Shown in pieces: positions 12,601-23,671 of a DNA stretch of 64,000 nucleotides. The stretch's first letter is position 1; each line of letters opens with the position of its first letter. Source of the DNA: Helianthus annuus (lineage: Eukaryota; Streptophyta; Magnoliopsida; Asterales; Asteraceae); assembly GCF_002127325.2 (NCBI RefSeq), contig NC_035449.2:78096693-78160692 (forward strand), written 5' to 3'. The notes beneath the pieces were generated by a model. The model saw only the letters and a list, made by a program, of their open reading frames with translations. It had not been told where the DNA came from and made no database searches. The position numbers and the translations under genes were made by a program.

Positions 12601-13030
12601 TGATCTCTTTTTCCTTATTTGCTACATACCAGGGTTTTGATAAACACAAAGGTTTATTTACTCACTTTCACATGAACTCGCTCAACATTATTGTTGATTT
12701 TTCAACTTACATGTATTTCAGGGAATTAAAGATCTGGCACGGTATGACATGTTTTCCGCTGCATAAGTCACCAGGGTCATCCAGGGTTCGGGGAATGTGA
12801 CTCTTTCCTGGACAAATCACAGTCCTTGAATCATGTTTATGTTATGTTTGGGTTTGTAATGTTTAGACAAGTTTATGGTTGTTGGGTGTTAACCCGTTAA
12901 GACAATGTTTTGATTTTATTTTAATGGATGATCTTGCATATTTTTAATTCATATAGCTTGTTATGATTAAGCTATGGTATTAAGAAGTCACACCAAATTA
13001 ACCACGCTTCCGCAAAGCCAGGGTGTGACA
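9629..13030 (+). repeat. 3' LTR of element A (3402 bp, complete)
   Basis: It starts TGTGACAACC after the polypurine tract and ends GGGTGTGACA at 13030, after which the interrupted B gag frame resumes. This copy is complete, so its U3 promoter is visible. Confidence 0.93.
10505..10512 (+). promoter_or_regulatory. TATA box in the 3' LTR of element A
   Basis: TATAAATA lies about 880 bp into the LTR and is followed by a CT-rich, ACCAC-rich stretch that would hold the transcription start about 30 bp downstream. Nearby plant DNA to the right, here the B remnant, could be read through from it. Confidence 0.7.
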
Positions 13031-13031
13031 T

Positions 13032-15624
13032 AAATGGGCATTGGCGAGTGTTTTAAGGAGAGCAGAAAAGTTTAGATTGATTACAGGGAGAACTGATTTC
13101 TTGGATGCAAACCTTTCTAACTTAGGATTTGATAAATCTAAAGTTGTCTGTTTTCGTTGCAGGGAGAAAGGTCATTTTAAAAGAGAATGCAAGAATCAGC
13201 AGCCAAGAGGAGAAAAAGATTCATTTGGAAAAGATGATTACTATAAGAAGTCAATTTATCAACAAATCACTTATCAACAAATCACTTATCAACCAAATCA
13301 ACAAAAGACAGTTCAAACAACACATGGTCAAATGATCGAAGATGCAAACAGGAAGGCTTACTATGGCATCGTTGATCAAGATGATGAGAAAATGGCTGAA
13401 GGTTTTAGCTGGGACAAGTTTATTCCAGCTGATTCAAATGTTCATGCGTTTATTACTCAGATTATTAAAAAGCCAGAAATGTTGAAAGAATGGATGGAAG
13501 TGTTATCAGATGAAGAGAAAAGTGAAGATGAAGAATCTGTTTCATCTGAAAACAGTTCATCAGAAACAAGTGATAGTGATGAAGAAATTGAACAGATTAA
13601 TATTGGAAAAACTCACTTATCTTCTGATAGTTTTGAATTTTATTTTGCAGAAAAACTGAAGAAACTGAAAGAGAAGAAAACTGCAAAAGAATTGAAAAAT
13701 GTCAAAGTGATTGAGAAGATTGTGGAAGTTGAAAGAGTTGTGGAAGTTGAAAGAGTTGTGGACGTTGAGAAGATCGTTGAAATCACAAAACCTTGTCTTA
13801 CATGTTTAGAGTCTTGTAAACAATGTATAGAAAAAGATGAGAGGTTTAGTGAGTTAGAAAAGTTGAAAGAAAAGTTGTTGTTTGATGTTAAGAATCTGAA
13901 AAAGTCATATGATGTATTGAATAGACATGTGAATGGTCTGGAGAAGACTAACTCAGAAAGAGAAAAAGCTTTGAAGATGCTAAATGCAACAATGATGACA
14001 AAGCAGAAAGAGATTAACATGTACATAGAAGAATGTTCAAAGAGGAAGAAAGAGTTGGAGAATGAAGCAGCTGAGAATGAAAGAATCAGAAGATTGCTGC
14101 AAAGTTACAAAGGTTGTGACTACGTAATGGATAGAATTTATCCAACAGTTGAAGGTTTCGAGGCATTTAAAGATGAAGATAAAAACAAAAAGCCAAAGAA
14201 GAAAACGGATACTGGTAAGAAACAGGGTGTCTGTTATAATAAGTGTCCGCCTCCGATTTGGGAAGGGTACTCACCTAGAAAACCTAACGAGGAAGAACTA
14301 AAAAAGGCGGTCAATATAAAGTTAGCGTCTGAGTCAACCGATGAATTACCCGAAAATATTGACGTTACATTCACAGCATCTGATACAGATCATGAATCCA
14401 ATTTAATTAAAAGAGTGGTCGATCAGATGTTAGATAAGGATGAGGAGTCAGAGTTAAAGTCTGAGTTCGACAGTACATGTCAGTCAGTCGGGAGTTCAAG
14501 TTTGTCCGAACAGAGTTCAAAATCGTCGAAAAACGGGTTTACAGTAAAGAGTTTTTGTTGTCAAAATCTAATTTGAATGATGAAACATTTGAAGTTGTAT
14601 ATACTTTGAATGATTCTAACAAATTATATTTTGATAAAGAATTTCCAATAAGAGGTGTCAAAACTGATTTGATAAAAAAGGTTTTCAAACTAACATAAAT
14701 TAATATTTCTGAAATAAAAGATTTAAATCTTAATGGTAAACCTAAATTTTACACCTCAAGAGTTCAACAACGACTAAACAAGAAAAAAGGTTACAATTCT
14801 GGTTCGGGTTTCCAAAAGAAATCAAACCATAATGGTAACAACAAAAAGAAAGGATTAGGATTTGTTCCACCAGAAAACTATAAAAATGAGAAAATTTCTA
14901 AAAATACAAAATTTGTTTCAGGATTATCTACTGAGGAGGAGAAGAAGAGCTCATTCTGGAAATAAACAAATCAAGAATTTCTTGCCGAGAAGAAAAAGAA
15001 TGGAGCTTATGTGAAGAAAGAAACCAGAACCTGTTTCCGATGCAATGAAGCTGGTCACATTACATGGAACTGTCCGAAAGCGACAAACACAAAACAGGGA
15101 GTTTCTGGAAAACTGAAAGAAGTTATTGTTGATAAAACCGAACCACCAACTGAACAATTTAAAGTTTTCAAAAATTCAACATTTGAAGTTGGTGAGTGTT
15201 CGAAGAGATTTTACAGGCGAAGTGTAAAACTTGACAACCAAAAATGGGTTGTTAAGAAATCTGAGGTAAAATCTGGTGATGAATCTGATTCCACAAAATC
15301 AGAGGAGCCACAGTTTGATGAGAGTGTTGAAAACTCAGTTCCTTCAATGGATGACGAGAACTTTCCACCATTAAGGACTGAGAATTTTAAAAGAAAAGTT
15401 GGAAAGATTGAAATCTAAAATCAGTTTTATTCTGATAAGGATAATTTTGATGTTGAGAAGGCTTTTAATGGGAATGTAAAGAAAATTTTCGGAAAATGGT
15501 TGATGGGAAGGTGAAAGGGGTAAAAGACTTTTACGCTAAAAAGAAAGCAACTTATACCCCAACAAAATCTGAATTGAAATCACCCAAGGCTGGTTAGGCT
15601 TGGGTGGACATCTTCTTTGCTTGA
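13032..15624 (+). pseudogene. gag of element B with two zinc knuckles, frameshifted and N-terminally cut by element A
   Basis: The frame is already open at the junction with the LTR of A, so the N-terminal half was separated by that insertion. In order: a short segment rich in basic residues, zinc knuckle CFRCREKGHFKREC about 35 residues in, a Gln-Tyr-Ile repeat region, a Ser/Glu/Asp-rich stretch near 13510-13590, and a long Lys/Glu coiled coil (13640-14110) containing the repeated units VERVVEVERVV. A frameshift between about 14477 and 14576 moves to another frame, which carries stops at 14696 and near 14962, a second knuckle CFRCNEAGHITWNC (15032-15073) and an acidic tail. Further breaks are the stop at 15416, a shift near 15510 and TAG at 15595. 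The architecture is that of long plant gag-like CCHC proteins, probably copia-related; assignment of the superfamily is inference. Confidence 0.75.
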
Positions 15625-16784
15625 AAAACCTGACTTGCCGGAGATCTCAAGTTTGTAATCGTGGATCAGGAATCGGCATCTTTCATGTTTAATAAGATTG
15701 TTTTGAAAATGTTTGAAAATTGTTAAAATTTTACAGGTTGAATGACTACGCCGGAGCTTCCAGGTTGGTAAGTGTGAAGCAGGAATCGGCATTTTGAATA
15801 TACATACAAGTGGTATTGTTTGGTTATTTTTACAAGTGGTACAGGTTGCCGAATTGCAAAATAGTAAATCAGGGACATTAAGTTGTACTTGATTTACTAA
15901 CTCATGATAACACAAAGAACAAGATGATGAATCATATCCCCGATTTTAACAAAGTGATAAACCTACAAGTGTTTTTTATCTTAACAAACTCATTTTCCGG
16001 AAAGATCATTTTGATTAAAACAAACTTAAGTGTTTTGAAATCTAAATGAGAAAATGGTTTGTGAAAGGGGGAGTTCAGATTGTTTATGCCAAGTGAATGG
16101 CGATTTGAAGCGATTTGATATTGGTTGTCGTGTTTCTGTACAGTTTGTTGTGAATTTTCTTCAAGTAGGTTAAGAGTTTAGATAGTTTTCAAATTTTCTT
16201 TAATGTGTTTGCATTTTAGGGGGAGTAGAAAATTTCAGAAAATCCAAAAACATTAAAAATTTGAAAAAGCCAAAAACATGATAAAATTCAAAAAATGAGT
16301 TTAGTTGTGAAAAGAGGAAATGATAGTATATCAGTGGACTGTCACAACATGCTAAAGAATTGGAAAGTTAAAATGTGATAAACAATCTCGCTGCGGATAT
16401 GCCAGTAGGTTTTTACACATTTAGTAGATTATGATGAGATATAAACCTAAAAATTCAAACTTGCTTATTCTGTGGGGAACAACATCTTGGATATATAGGT
16501 AACCCCTGAAATCTTGTTTGAAAGGTCCCTTATTCTGAGATACTAGGTCTTTATGCTCAGTGATATCTGGGGTATTATCCCGGGACTTCTGCTGTATGGA
16601 AGTACTGACCTAGTCCCCGGATAATGCTTTCCGCAAATGCTTGAAACATTGCATCGCCCTCAGCAAGCTGAGGAAACAATAAAATTGATAGTCGCTGCTG
16701 TTGTAACAAAAGATCCTCTAAAGGGGACACACCAAAAAGTCGAAGCCGTCATCTCTCTGCGTATATGGAAGTATCGACCTGAGC
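15625..16784 (+). other. Internal non-coding region of element B, left part
   Basis: No reading frame of note. It contains two purine tracts of the form GGGGGAG (near 16067 and 16217) and a stretch of short A-rich repeats near 16235-16300. It resumes at 25041 on the other side of element C. A 94-codon frame at 16637-16921 crosses the element junction and is spurious. Confidence 0.6.
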
Positions 16785-18149
16785 TGTCATGGCCCCCGGC
16801 CCGGTTTGACCCGTTTCAGGAGCCGCGGGACAGAAATCCCGTGGTATTTAATTTAGGCGACAGCGAAAGTCTTTTAAAAACAGGATCTTTTATTATTAAA
16901 ACTGCACGTTACATATTTTAGGGATAAAACCCTGTTATTTACAATACGGTGATTTCAATGGAAATCTTTATTTTTCAAAACATGTTTCTTTATTTATTTA
17001 CACTGAGCCACTTTTCTAAGCTGGTAGTGCTTCCTGGCACTTTTCTTTGCTCACAGCAGATCACCTGAAACATGTTTGAAAAAGGGAAATACTGAGTGAG
17101 TTCATTCAGGTTTTAGGAAATGACCCACAGTTATAAATTACAGCATAAGAGCGATTACAATGGTTCCTATCTTATCTTTATCTGGCTTTCTGTCACAATG
17201 GTGACAAGTCACAATGGTGACGATGGTCATACCACTATTAGGTCAATGAACTCTAATAGTGACATTCCTCCCTAGTAGGTCAATGAACCTATCTGGGAGA
17301 AATAGTAATGTGCACAATACCCCACTAACCAATAAATCAAGATATCCACGACTTAATCCCTGTAATTATAATACTTTGAAAATAATTTGGAGTATTGTAA
17401 AACAGTTGATAAAAAGAGAATGACTCACTTTGCAGATTTAACGAGCAGTGTATAAGCCTACTGATTAGCCTTGATTATTCCTAATTTAAATAATAATGCA
17501 CACACACAACCGGGTTAGTAACTAATACAGCAGTTACGATAACTCACGAGATCAAATTCTCACAACGAACGACAAAGTGCAATACATAAACATCCATCGA
17601 TTTAACGACGAACGACAAAGTATAACCCTATGTGGGCGGCACTTAAACATCCATTGGATATATTGTTCAGTCGGAAAATGAATCGTAATAGCGATCGAGT
17701 TATTACCCTGATTGCGGCAGCACCTTGTGAATCGTGTGTGTTAATTGTGGTAAACAGAGTATAACTCCGTGCCTCAGACGAATTTCTTCGTCGTTTCAAT
17801 CACAGATTTCAAGTGCCAATGTCTGCTATTTATACACGAATTTGGACATGCTTACGGACCGTAAGCCTAACCCTTTACAGTCCGTAAGGGGACACCTAGG
17901 GTCATAGGGTTGCCACGTGTGGGACTAGCCTTGCTGAGTCAAAATTTGGTCCAATCATAATTTAACAACGAATTTCTGTTGATAATCATCAACTCGGGTT
18001 TACCCCCCTTGAGTTTTAGGGGCCCTGATCCTGATTCCGATTGTTCTGAAAATTTTAGGGCTAATGTAGAATTACTTGGGTGTCTCAATTAGGGTTTTCT
18101 TATTGTCTAATTATTATCCTAATTATTTATTTTTGTGAGAGTTGTTACA
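16785..18149 (-). repeat. 3' LTR of element C
   Basis: Read on the plus strand it runs from TGTCATGGCC to TTGTTACA. In element orientation it begins TGTAACAA and ends in CA. A TATA box (TATAAATA on the minus strand) is at 17827-17834, and the palindrome CTTACGGACCGTAAG lies at 17851-17865, upstream of it in transcription direction. Confidence 0.92.
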
Positions 18150-18187
18150 TCCTCCCCATCTTAAGAAAAATCTCGTCCTCGAGATTT
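18150..18187 (-). other. Hairpin and polypurine tract of element C
   Basis: On the minus strand a perfect 8-bp inverted repeat (plus-strand arms 18168-18175 and 18180-18187, AAATCTCG and CGAGATTT, loop of four) is followed by TTCTTAAGATGGGGAGGA up to the LTR. The layout matches the other gypsy elements here. Confidence 0.78.
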
Positions 18188-19250
18188 ACTGAAATAGATG
18201 AGGGTATTTTCGCTTCATTTCCGATTCCAGTTCTCAAGTGTATTTTGGTCCTTTCTTTGAATCCCGTTTGACCTTGACCAGTGCTAGTCGTTTGTGTTTT
18301 GAAAAACTTGATTTTTCTATCTTCTATTTGTAATGGTTTCCCTACCATTTAAGTTTTTCATTTACTTCTATATCTTGAAGAGGTACTATCAGGGATTCGT
18401 CTGTGAGACATTTCTTGTGATTGGATACATGAAACACATCATGTACTTCTGCTAACTCTTCTGGTAGTTGTAAATGATAAGCTACTGGTCCTATTTGTTG
18501 GATTACTGGAAACGGTCCTACGTATCTTGGACTTAGCTTCTTTTCTTACCGAATTTATAAATTCCTTTCCAAGGAAATACTTTCAATAGCATTTTGTCTC
18601 CAACTCGAACTTCGAGGGCTCTTGTTTATTATTTGTATAACTCTTCTAACCATCTTCAGCCTTTCCTTCGTGATACTAAATATCACAGTCGTAGTCACTG
18701 AGGATTTCCTTTTCCTCATGTTGAATTCTTCTTGCTCAAATATGTATCTTAAATTCTTATGACTCGTATGGATAGTAAACTTACTTAGATAATGTTTCCT
18801 AATCTTAAAGGTAACTTGTGGCTTCTAATTTTTAAGTTTACAAGTGGTATGGCTTTCTTCGTGCTTTTGCAATTGCCTTGATGCATACACAATTACCTTT
18901 TTGTGTTGCATTACCATACATCCAAATTCTAGCTTTGAAGCATCACCGTATACTTTTAAAATCTTCTGTTCCTTCTGGTAAGGTTAGGATTTGAATATTT
19001 GTTAATTTATGCTAGAGGCTTCTTTTTATTTAGGTTCTTATTTAGAATTAACTGTTTTAGCTTAGTTAAGGATATATCTATCTAAGAGAATCCTTAATAA
19101 ACTGCCTATAGGTTCTGGCTAGATTTACAAAATTCCTAATTTTCATTTAGGGATTGCGAAATCTTCCATTTTAGTAATTTGCTGCTATCTTAGCAGGATC
19201 TAAGTGAATACCTTCATGATTCATCATGTGACCTTACGTGGTTTATTTCC
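18188..19250 (-). pseudogene. Remnant of pol in element C (RNase H and integrase C-terminus)
   Basis: Reading right to left, 18720-18930 gives a degraded RNase H with motifs like VIVYASRQLQKHEE and the EEFNMR region. About 18350-18620 gives the integrase C-terminal segment ([40 protein letters not shown]). 18190-18345 corresponds to the chromodomain-like tail, starting KPLQIEDRK and then shifting frame. Reverse transcriptase and the catalytic integrase core are absent, so a deletion of roughly 2 kb is inferred. The segment has several frameshifts and is not translatable. Confidence 0.75.
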
Positions 19251-20870
19251 TGTAATCATAAATACTTCTCCGGCGGGTGCCCGGATTTTCTATAAAGTTC
19301 TTATCACAAAGAATTCGAGCAGGGTTGGCTACTAACCAATCCATTTCTAACACAACATCAAACTCGGCTAATTTTATAGGAATTAGATTGGCGAAGAATT
19401 ATATGACCTGAGAGTTCTATATTTTCCTTTTTGCCTGTTTCGGCTGTAAAGATTTGCCTAAGTTCGATTAATGATAAGTTAAGAGTTTGACAGAATGAAG
19501 TATTTATAAAACTTTGGTTTGCACCAGAGTCGGATAATACTTTTTGTGTAAACGTTGTAACCTAGGACATACCGGCTATTACATCTGGAATGAGCTCTGC
19601 TTCCTGAGTAGTCAATTGAAAGGTTCTTGCATTCCTTTTTGCTTCTTCTGCAGGTTTGGCTTTAATGTCAGATGGTTTGTTTAGTTTTGGACAATTTGGC
19701 CTAAGATGTCCAGTTTCTCCACAGGTGTAACAAACTGAAAATTTCTTCCTCCTGCAGTCTTCTTCCTGATGCCCCGGAATTTTGCAAAAATTGCAGTATC
19801 CTTTGCATCTTCCAAAATGCTTTCTTTTGCAAAAATTGCAAAATGGACTAGTGGAAGATTGCCCATTCCCTCCTTTCTTGAAATCGTTATGGTTACCCGA
19901 ACGGATTACCTAGGTAATCTTTTGGGCTACTTCCTTCCTTCTATTTTCTTCTCTTGTCCGTACTAGTTCGTCAGTCAGAGTATTGGCTAAATCCACCGCA
20001 TCATCAATCGTGCGAGGTTTCGCAGCCTTGACGATGTTACGGATTTCAGAAATCAATCCCCAAATATATCGAGAAATAAGTACCGGCTCTGGCGAAGCCA
20101 GGGTTGGTACTACTCGAGCATACTCGAAGAATGTCGTAGTATACTTTCGACAATCTACATCCACCATCCGGTGGGTTAGAAACTTGTTTGTCATTTGTTC
20201 CTTTTCATATTCGGGACAGAATTTTCTTTCTACCAAGCTCTTAAATTCTTCCCAGTTCATAGCATACGCCATCCTTCTTCCTTTAGATTGTAACACCGTA
20301 TTCCACCATTCTAGCGCCCCTTCTTTGAAAAGATTTGACGCGTACATGACCTGATCATCCTGAGCACATTTACTTATGGCAATTACTGCCTCAGTTTTCT
20401 CTAACCAACGTAGTGCCGCAGTTGCTCCTTCATTGCCTGCAAACTCAGATGGTTTACAAGCAAGAAATTCCTTGTAAGTGCAACCAGGCGTTGCAATTTT
20501 CATCCTCTTAGGGAGCGGCGCTTGTTGTGGTTTATTGTCATGATTAACATGATCATTGCCTCCGTTTACGCTATTACTGAAGTTATCTTCAGAAGTACGT
20601 TTGCTAGTGATGTGTGTAAAATGCAACATATAAATTACATCAAATAAGGCATAAAACTAACCCTTTTTAAGTACTAATGTTGGAAAAAGAGTGTTTTGGT
20701 CTTCCTTTTGTATTTTCAGGATGAAATGAGCTCAAATTCACAAAAGAAGCAAAAAGACAGCTAATTCTAACATAAATACAAGAAAAGGAATAAAAGTAGA
20801 CTGCCCGAACCCTCAACGGCATCTCCCCAAGCAAAGAAGAGAAAACAGAAGCCTGAACACGCCCCATGCT

Positions 20871-21080
20871 CAGCCAGCACAGGGCCGTGCCCAAGAAGCA
20901 GCAGAAAAGACAAACCTGTAGAAGCTTCTATTGCCCACCACGGGGCCGTGTCCAGTGAGCACGGGGGCGTGGCGAAAGTACAGCAGGCACATTAATTGTA
21001 ATTGCGAGTTACAATTAATGAAGAGAGATAGTGTCAGACGGGCACGGGGCCGTGTCCAGCGGACACGGGGCCGTGCCCAG
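20871..21080 (+). repeat. CACGGGGCCGTG palindrome cluster in LTR D
   Basis: About five copies of a 12-bp palindrome or a one- to two-base variant occur (for example at 20939, 21045 and 21063), most followed by TCCAG or CCCAG. The cluster ends about 15 bp before the TATA box. Confidence 0.8.
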
Positions 21081-21094
21081 CCTTCTGTTCAGCC

Positions 21095-21102
21095 TATAAA
21101 TA
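21095..21102 (+). promoter_or_regulatory. TATA box of LTR D
   Basis: TATAAATA follows directly after the palindrome cluster and precedes a CACC/CATC-rich stretch, consistent with a U3-R promoter. Confidence 0.65.
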
Positions 21103-22509
21103 GGAGTGCTTGGTTTCATTCCAACTCATCCCTTGGCACACCACCTCTCTCACACTTCATCCACCACCCACCACCACCATAACACCATCATCCACCACCA
21201 TCATCCATTGTCCATCGTAGAGTGTGTGAGTCGTCTCGGGATCCAAGATTGATAGTAAGAGTTCTTGACAATCAAGGCCATGTTTGCCTAAGTCTCTTAC
21301 ATCACTTGGTGAAGACAAGTGTTTAGTATAATACTTTTTATTTTTAATCTTTTGCACTTTTTATTTGGTTTTGTATTAATGACTTTAATAACTAGTTGCT
21401 TATGTTGAAGGTGATCTTTCCTTATCGTTTGTCTGTGGTGTCTTGGCATTATTTTACTGTCTATATAAAATAAAAGATTTTCACCATTCATATCTCCACG
21501 GTCTATATGGAGGTATGTTGGCTACCTGGTCGGGGGTTAAGGGAACGGTTTGGTAAGGGTCTTGCCCTTATTCAGCGTTTAGAGGTCCTGCAAGGGACCT
21601 GGGTCAAATTTAGTAGGATCTCCTTCAATGCCCATAGGTATTGGATGGCGGGGATCCAAACTCTTTGACCCCCTCATAAGTTAACTACTATTAATACTAT
21701 AACCCGACTATTTAGGACTGTATCCCTGCTGACTCAGACTACTTAGCCGAGGGTAACGTCACCGCCAAAAGCGGGGCCTACCACAATTTGCATTAATAAC
21801 TTAATTCATTATCTTCCAATAATCCAACCCTTTAGGATTGTATCCTTGCTGACTCAAACTACTGGTTGAGGGTAACGTCGCCTTCAAAAGAGGGGCCTAT
21901 TACAATAACTAAGATAATCTCTTAAACAAGTGCAAAAGTGCGAAAATAATCAAAGGTTATACTAATACACGAGTCGAAACCAAGTGATTCATCTTGTCTA
22001 TCTGTTTTTATTTTATTTTTATTTTTCAGCATTTACTTAGTTTTTATTTTCTTAGTTTAAAAACATTTTTTTCTAACTTTTTGATTTGATTAGACGTTGA
22101 GGATAAACCGGTACTAAAAGCTCTTGTGTCCTTGGACGACCTCGGTATCTTACCAACACTATACTACGTCCACGATGGGTGCACTTGCCCATATGTGTGT
22201 TTAGTGTTAGTGAATATCGTGTTTTATAAATTTAAAACTTGGCTAAAGGTGTAAAAAAGGGCTTAATTATATATTAAAAATATATTACACTACACACGCA
22301 TCACTAGGAACGAGTTGTTGTGGTTCTATTGGATTTTTAACAGCAGCAACGATTGCTGGAATAGCGTTGGCTATCCCTTGAGCTATCATTGTTGGAATAG
22401 TGTTAGCTATCCCTTGAGCAACGATATTTTCTATATCCTGCCTAATCATATATTGATCCCCCGGTTGTTGATCAGAATCATTAACTGGTTCATTATTCGC
22501 GTTTTCCAT

Positions 22510-23649
22510 CTGATAATTAATGTATATATATATAAATATTTAATTTATTAGTTTCAACAATTATACTTAAAATCATCATATAAATTTCACAATATACATA
22601 TAACCAAATTATCGATTTCTTGATTCCTATTTTTATAGGAGGCATCAATACACACTTTTACCTTGTAATGATTTTACAGATTGATTTTTGCTATTATTAT
22701 TATTATACAAGCACAGTTCCATAGATCCCTTATCCTGTAGATGATATTCTAGTAATGGTGTTCCCTCTCATCGTATTTCCAGGAGATCTGTCCCCCAATC
22801 TCTTGGATCCTATTTCCATTGTCCATTAGTTCTTCACCAAGGCGAAGTTCAGCTGTATTTTCGTTACTTATTGGTGGATTTGGTAAAGCTTTTGAATTGA
22901 ACTGAGGAAAAAAACTTATAGGGATGGTTTTGTAACTGTATTTCGTTAATCAACCATTCGTCTATTTGCGAGTGGATTGAAGGGTTTGGAATAGCTGGTT
23001 CTAAGTTCATTGGTAGTTGTGTTTCAAGAGAGTGATTAAAAATATTTTCATTAACAGACTTAATAGTATTATAGCTTGCCATTATAAAATCTAACTCTTC
23101 CTGAGATGGTACCTTTTCAATTTGCCTAGAACTTTCCCCAATTTCTATTTCCTTGGGCTTGGGTTTCTCGAGAGGTAAAGCATCGAATTCTATAGGTTCT
23201 TCTATGTCTGGTATATATCAATTGAAATCTCTGGAAACTTCTATTCTTACTGGATAGAGATTTAAATTCTGAAAGGCCTCAGACAAGTTACTCATGGTGG
23301 TTAGCAAAAATAGACATAGTCAGAATTCATAAAATTTATAGAAAACTTTTTAAATATTAGTTCCTACTGGGTACTATTAAAATAACTGAAATTTACATCA
23401 CACGAGGTTTTATTTATAAATTTTATGATTTTCTTGATAAAACATCTAAACTGTAGATAATAAAGGTACTAATACTTGAGTCAAATTATTTAAGAATTTG
23501 CATTACTGGCTACATTGACTAGCATATAAAGATTGCTCATACTGTACACAATTAGTCAGATAAATAAACAAATAATCACAAAATAGCAATTAATGGAAAT
23601 TAAGTATTTTCTAAATACTTAATTGGCTTAAATCAGTGACTTGAGAAGT
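22510..23649 (-). other. Leader of element C
   Basis: This lies between the primer site and gag on the minus strand. It is AT-rich and holds only a 72-codon open frame (22864-23082) with no recognisable domain. Confidence 0.5.
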
Positions 23650-23662
23650 GGCTCTGATACCA
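23650..23662 (-). other. Primer-binding site of element C
   Basis: The minus strand reads TGGTATCAGAGCC, an exact match to the complement of initiator methionine tRNA, nine bases from the 5' LTR at 23672. Confidence 0.9.
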
Positions 23663-23671
23663 CCTTATTTC

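Larger units (their letters stand above)
1..13030 (+). mobile_element. Element A: Ty3/gypsy chromovirus (Tekay/Del-like), 5' end outside the window
   Basis: The element shows, in order, an LTR, a methionine-tRNA primer site, a leader with tandem repeats, an extra acidic ORF, gag-pol, a polypurine tract and a second LTR. The 3' LTR is 3402 bp. The window starts about 1 kb inside the 5' LTR: base 1 matches base 10627. By eye the two LTR copies differ by about 14 substitutions and two small indels over 2400 bp (roughly 0.6 percent), so the insertion is recent. The long LTRs and the chromodomain-like integrase tail are typical of Tekay/Del chromoviruses. A interrupts the gag of element B directly after 13030. 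The left target-site duplication lies outside the window, so the TSD cannot be checked. Confidence 0.93.
20608..22303 (+). mobile_element. Solo LTR D inside the gag of element C
   Basis: The 1696-bp segment starts TGATGTGTGT and ends ACACACGCATCA, so its ends form a short inverted repeat as LTR ends do. The 4-bp duplication CTAG flanks it at 20604-20607 and 22304-22307. It holds a TATA box, a block of CACGGGGCCGTG palindromes (20871-21080) and two roughly 80-bp imperfect direct repeats (about 21706-21785 and 21830-21906) sharing GCTGACTCA and GAGGGTAACGTC. It contains no gene. The strand is set by the TATA box. A diverged relative lies at 60187-60560. Confidence 0.85.
19262..22509 (-). pseudogene. 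gag: gag-protease of element C, split by solo LTR D
   Basis: The start is ATG at 22509 on the minus strand, followed by about 68 codons with repeated IAQGIAN motifs. Solo LTR D then interrupts; removing it with one copy of the CTAG duplication keeps the frame, and gag continues at 20603 with the usual capsid-like segment (GALEWWNT, YIWGLISEI). A TAG at 19910 interrupts it, after which the frame runs on through three zinc-binding clusters (CNFCKRKHFGRC, CNFCKIPGHQEEDC, CYTCGETGHLRPNC, about 19690-19840). Another TAG near 19560 precedes a protease with DSGA (about 19525) and, after a frameshift, the EMDWL segment near 19340. Because the frame matches on both sides of D, gag was intact when D inserted. 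Confidence 0.85.

Noticed and set aside
23650..23662. tRNA gene suggested by initiator tRNA similarity at the primer sites
   Set aside because: Only the short tRNA complement next to an LTR is present, as expected for a primer site; no tRNA cloverleaf surrounds it.
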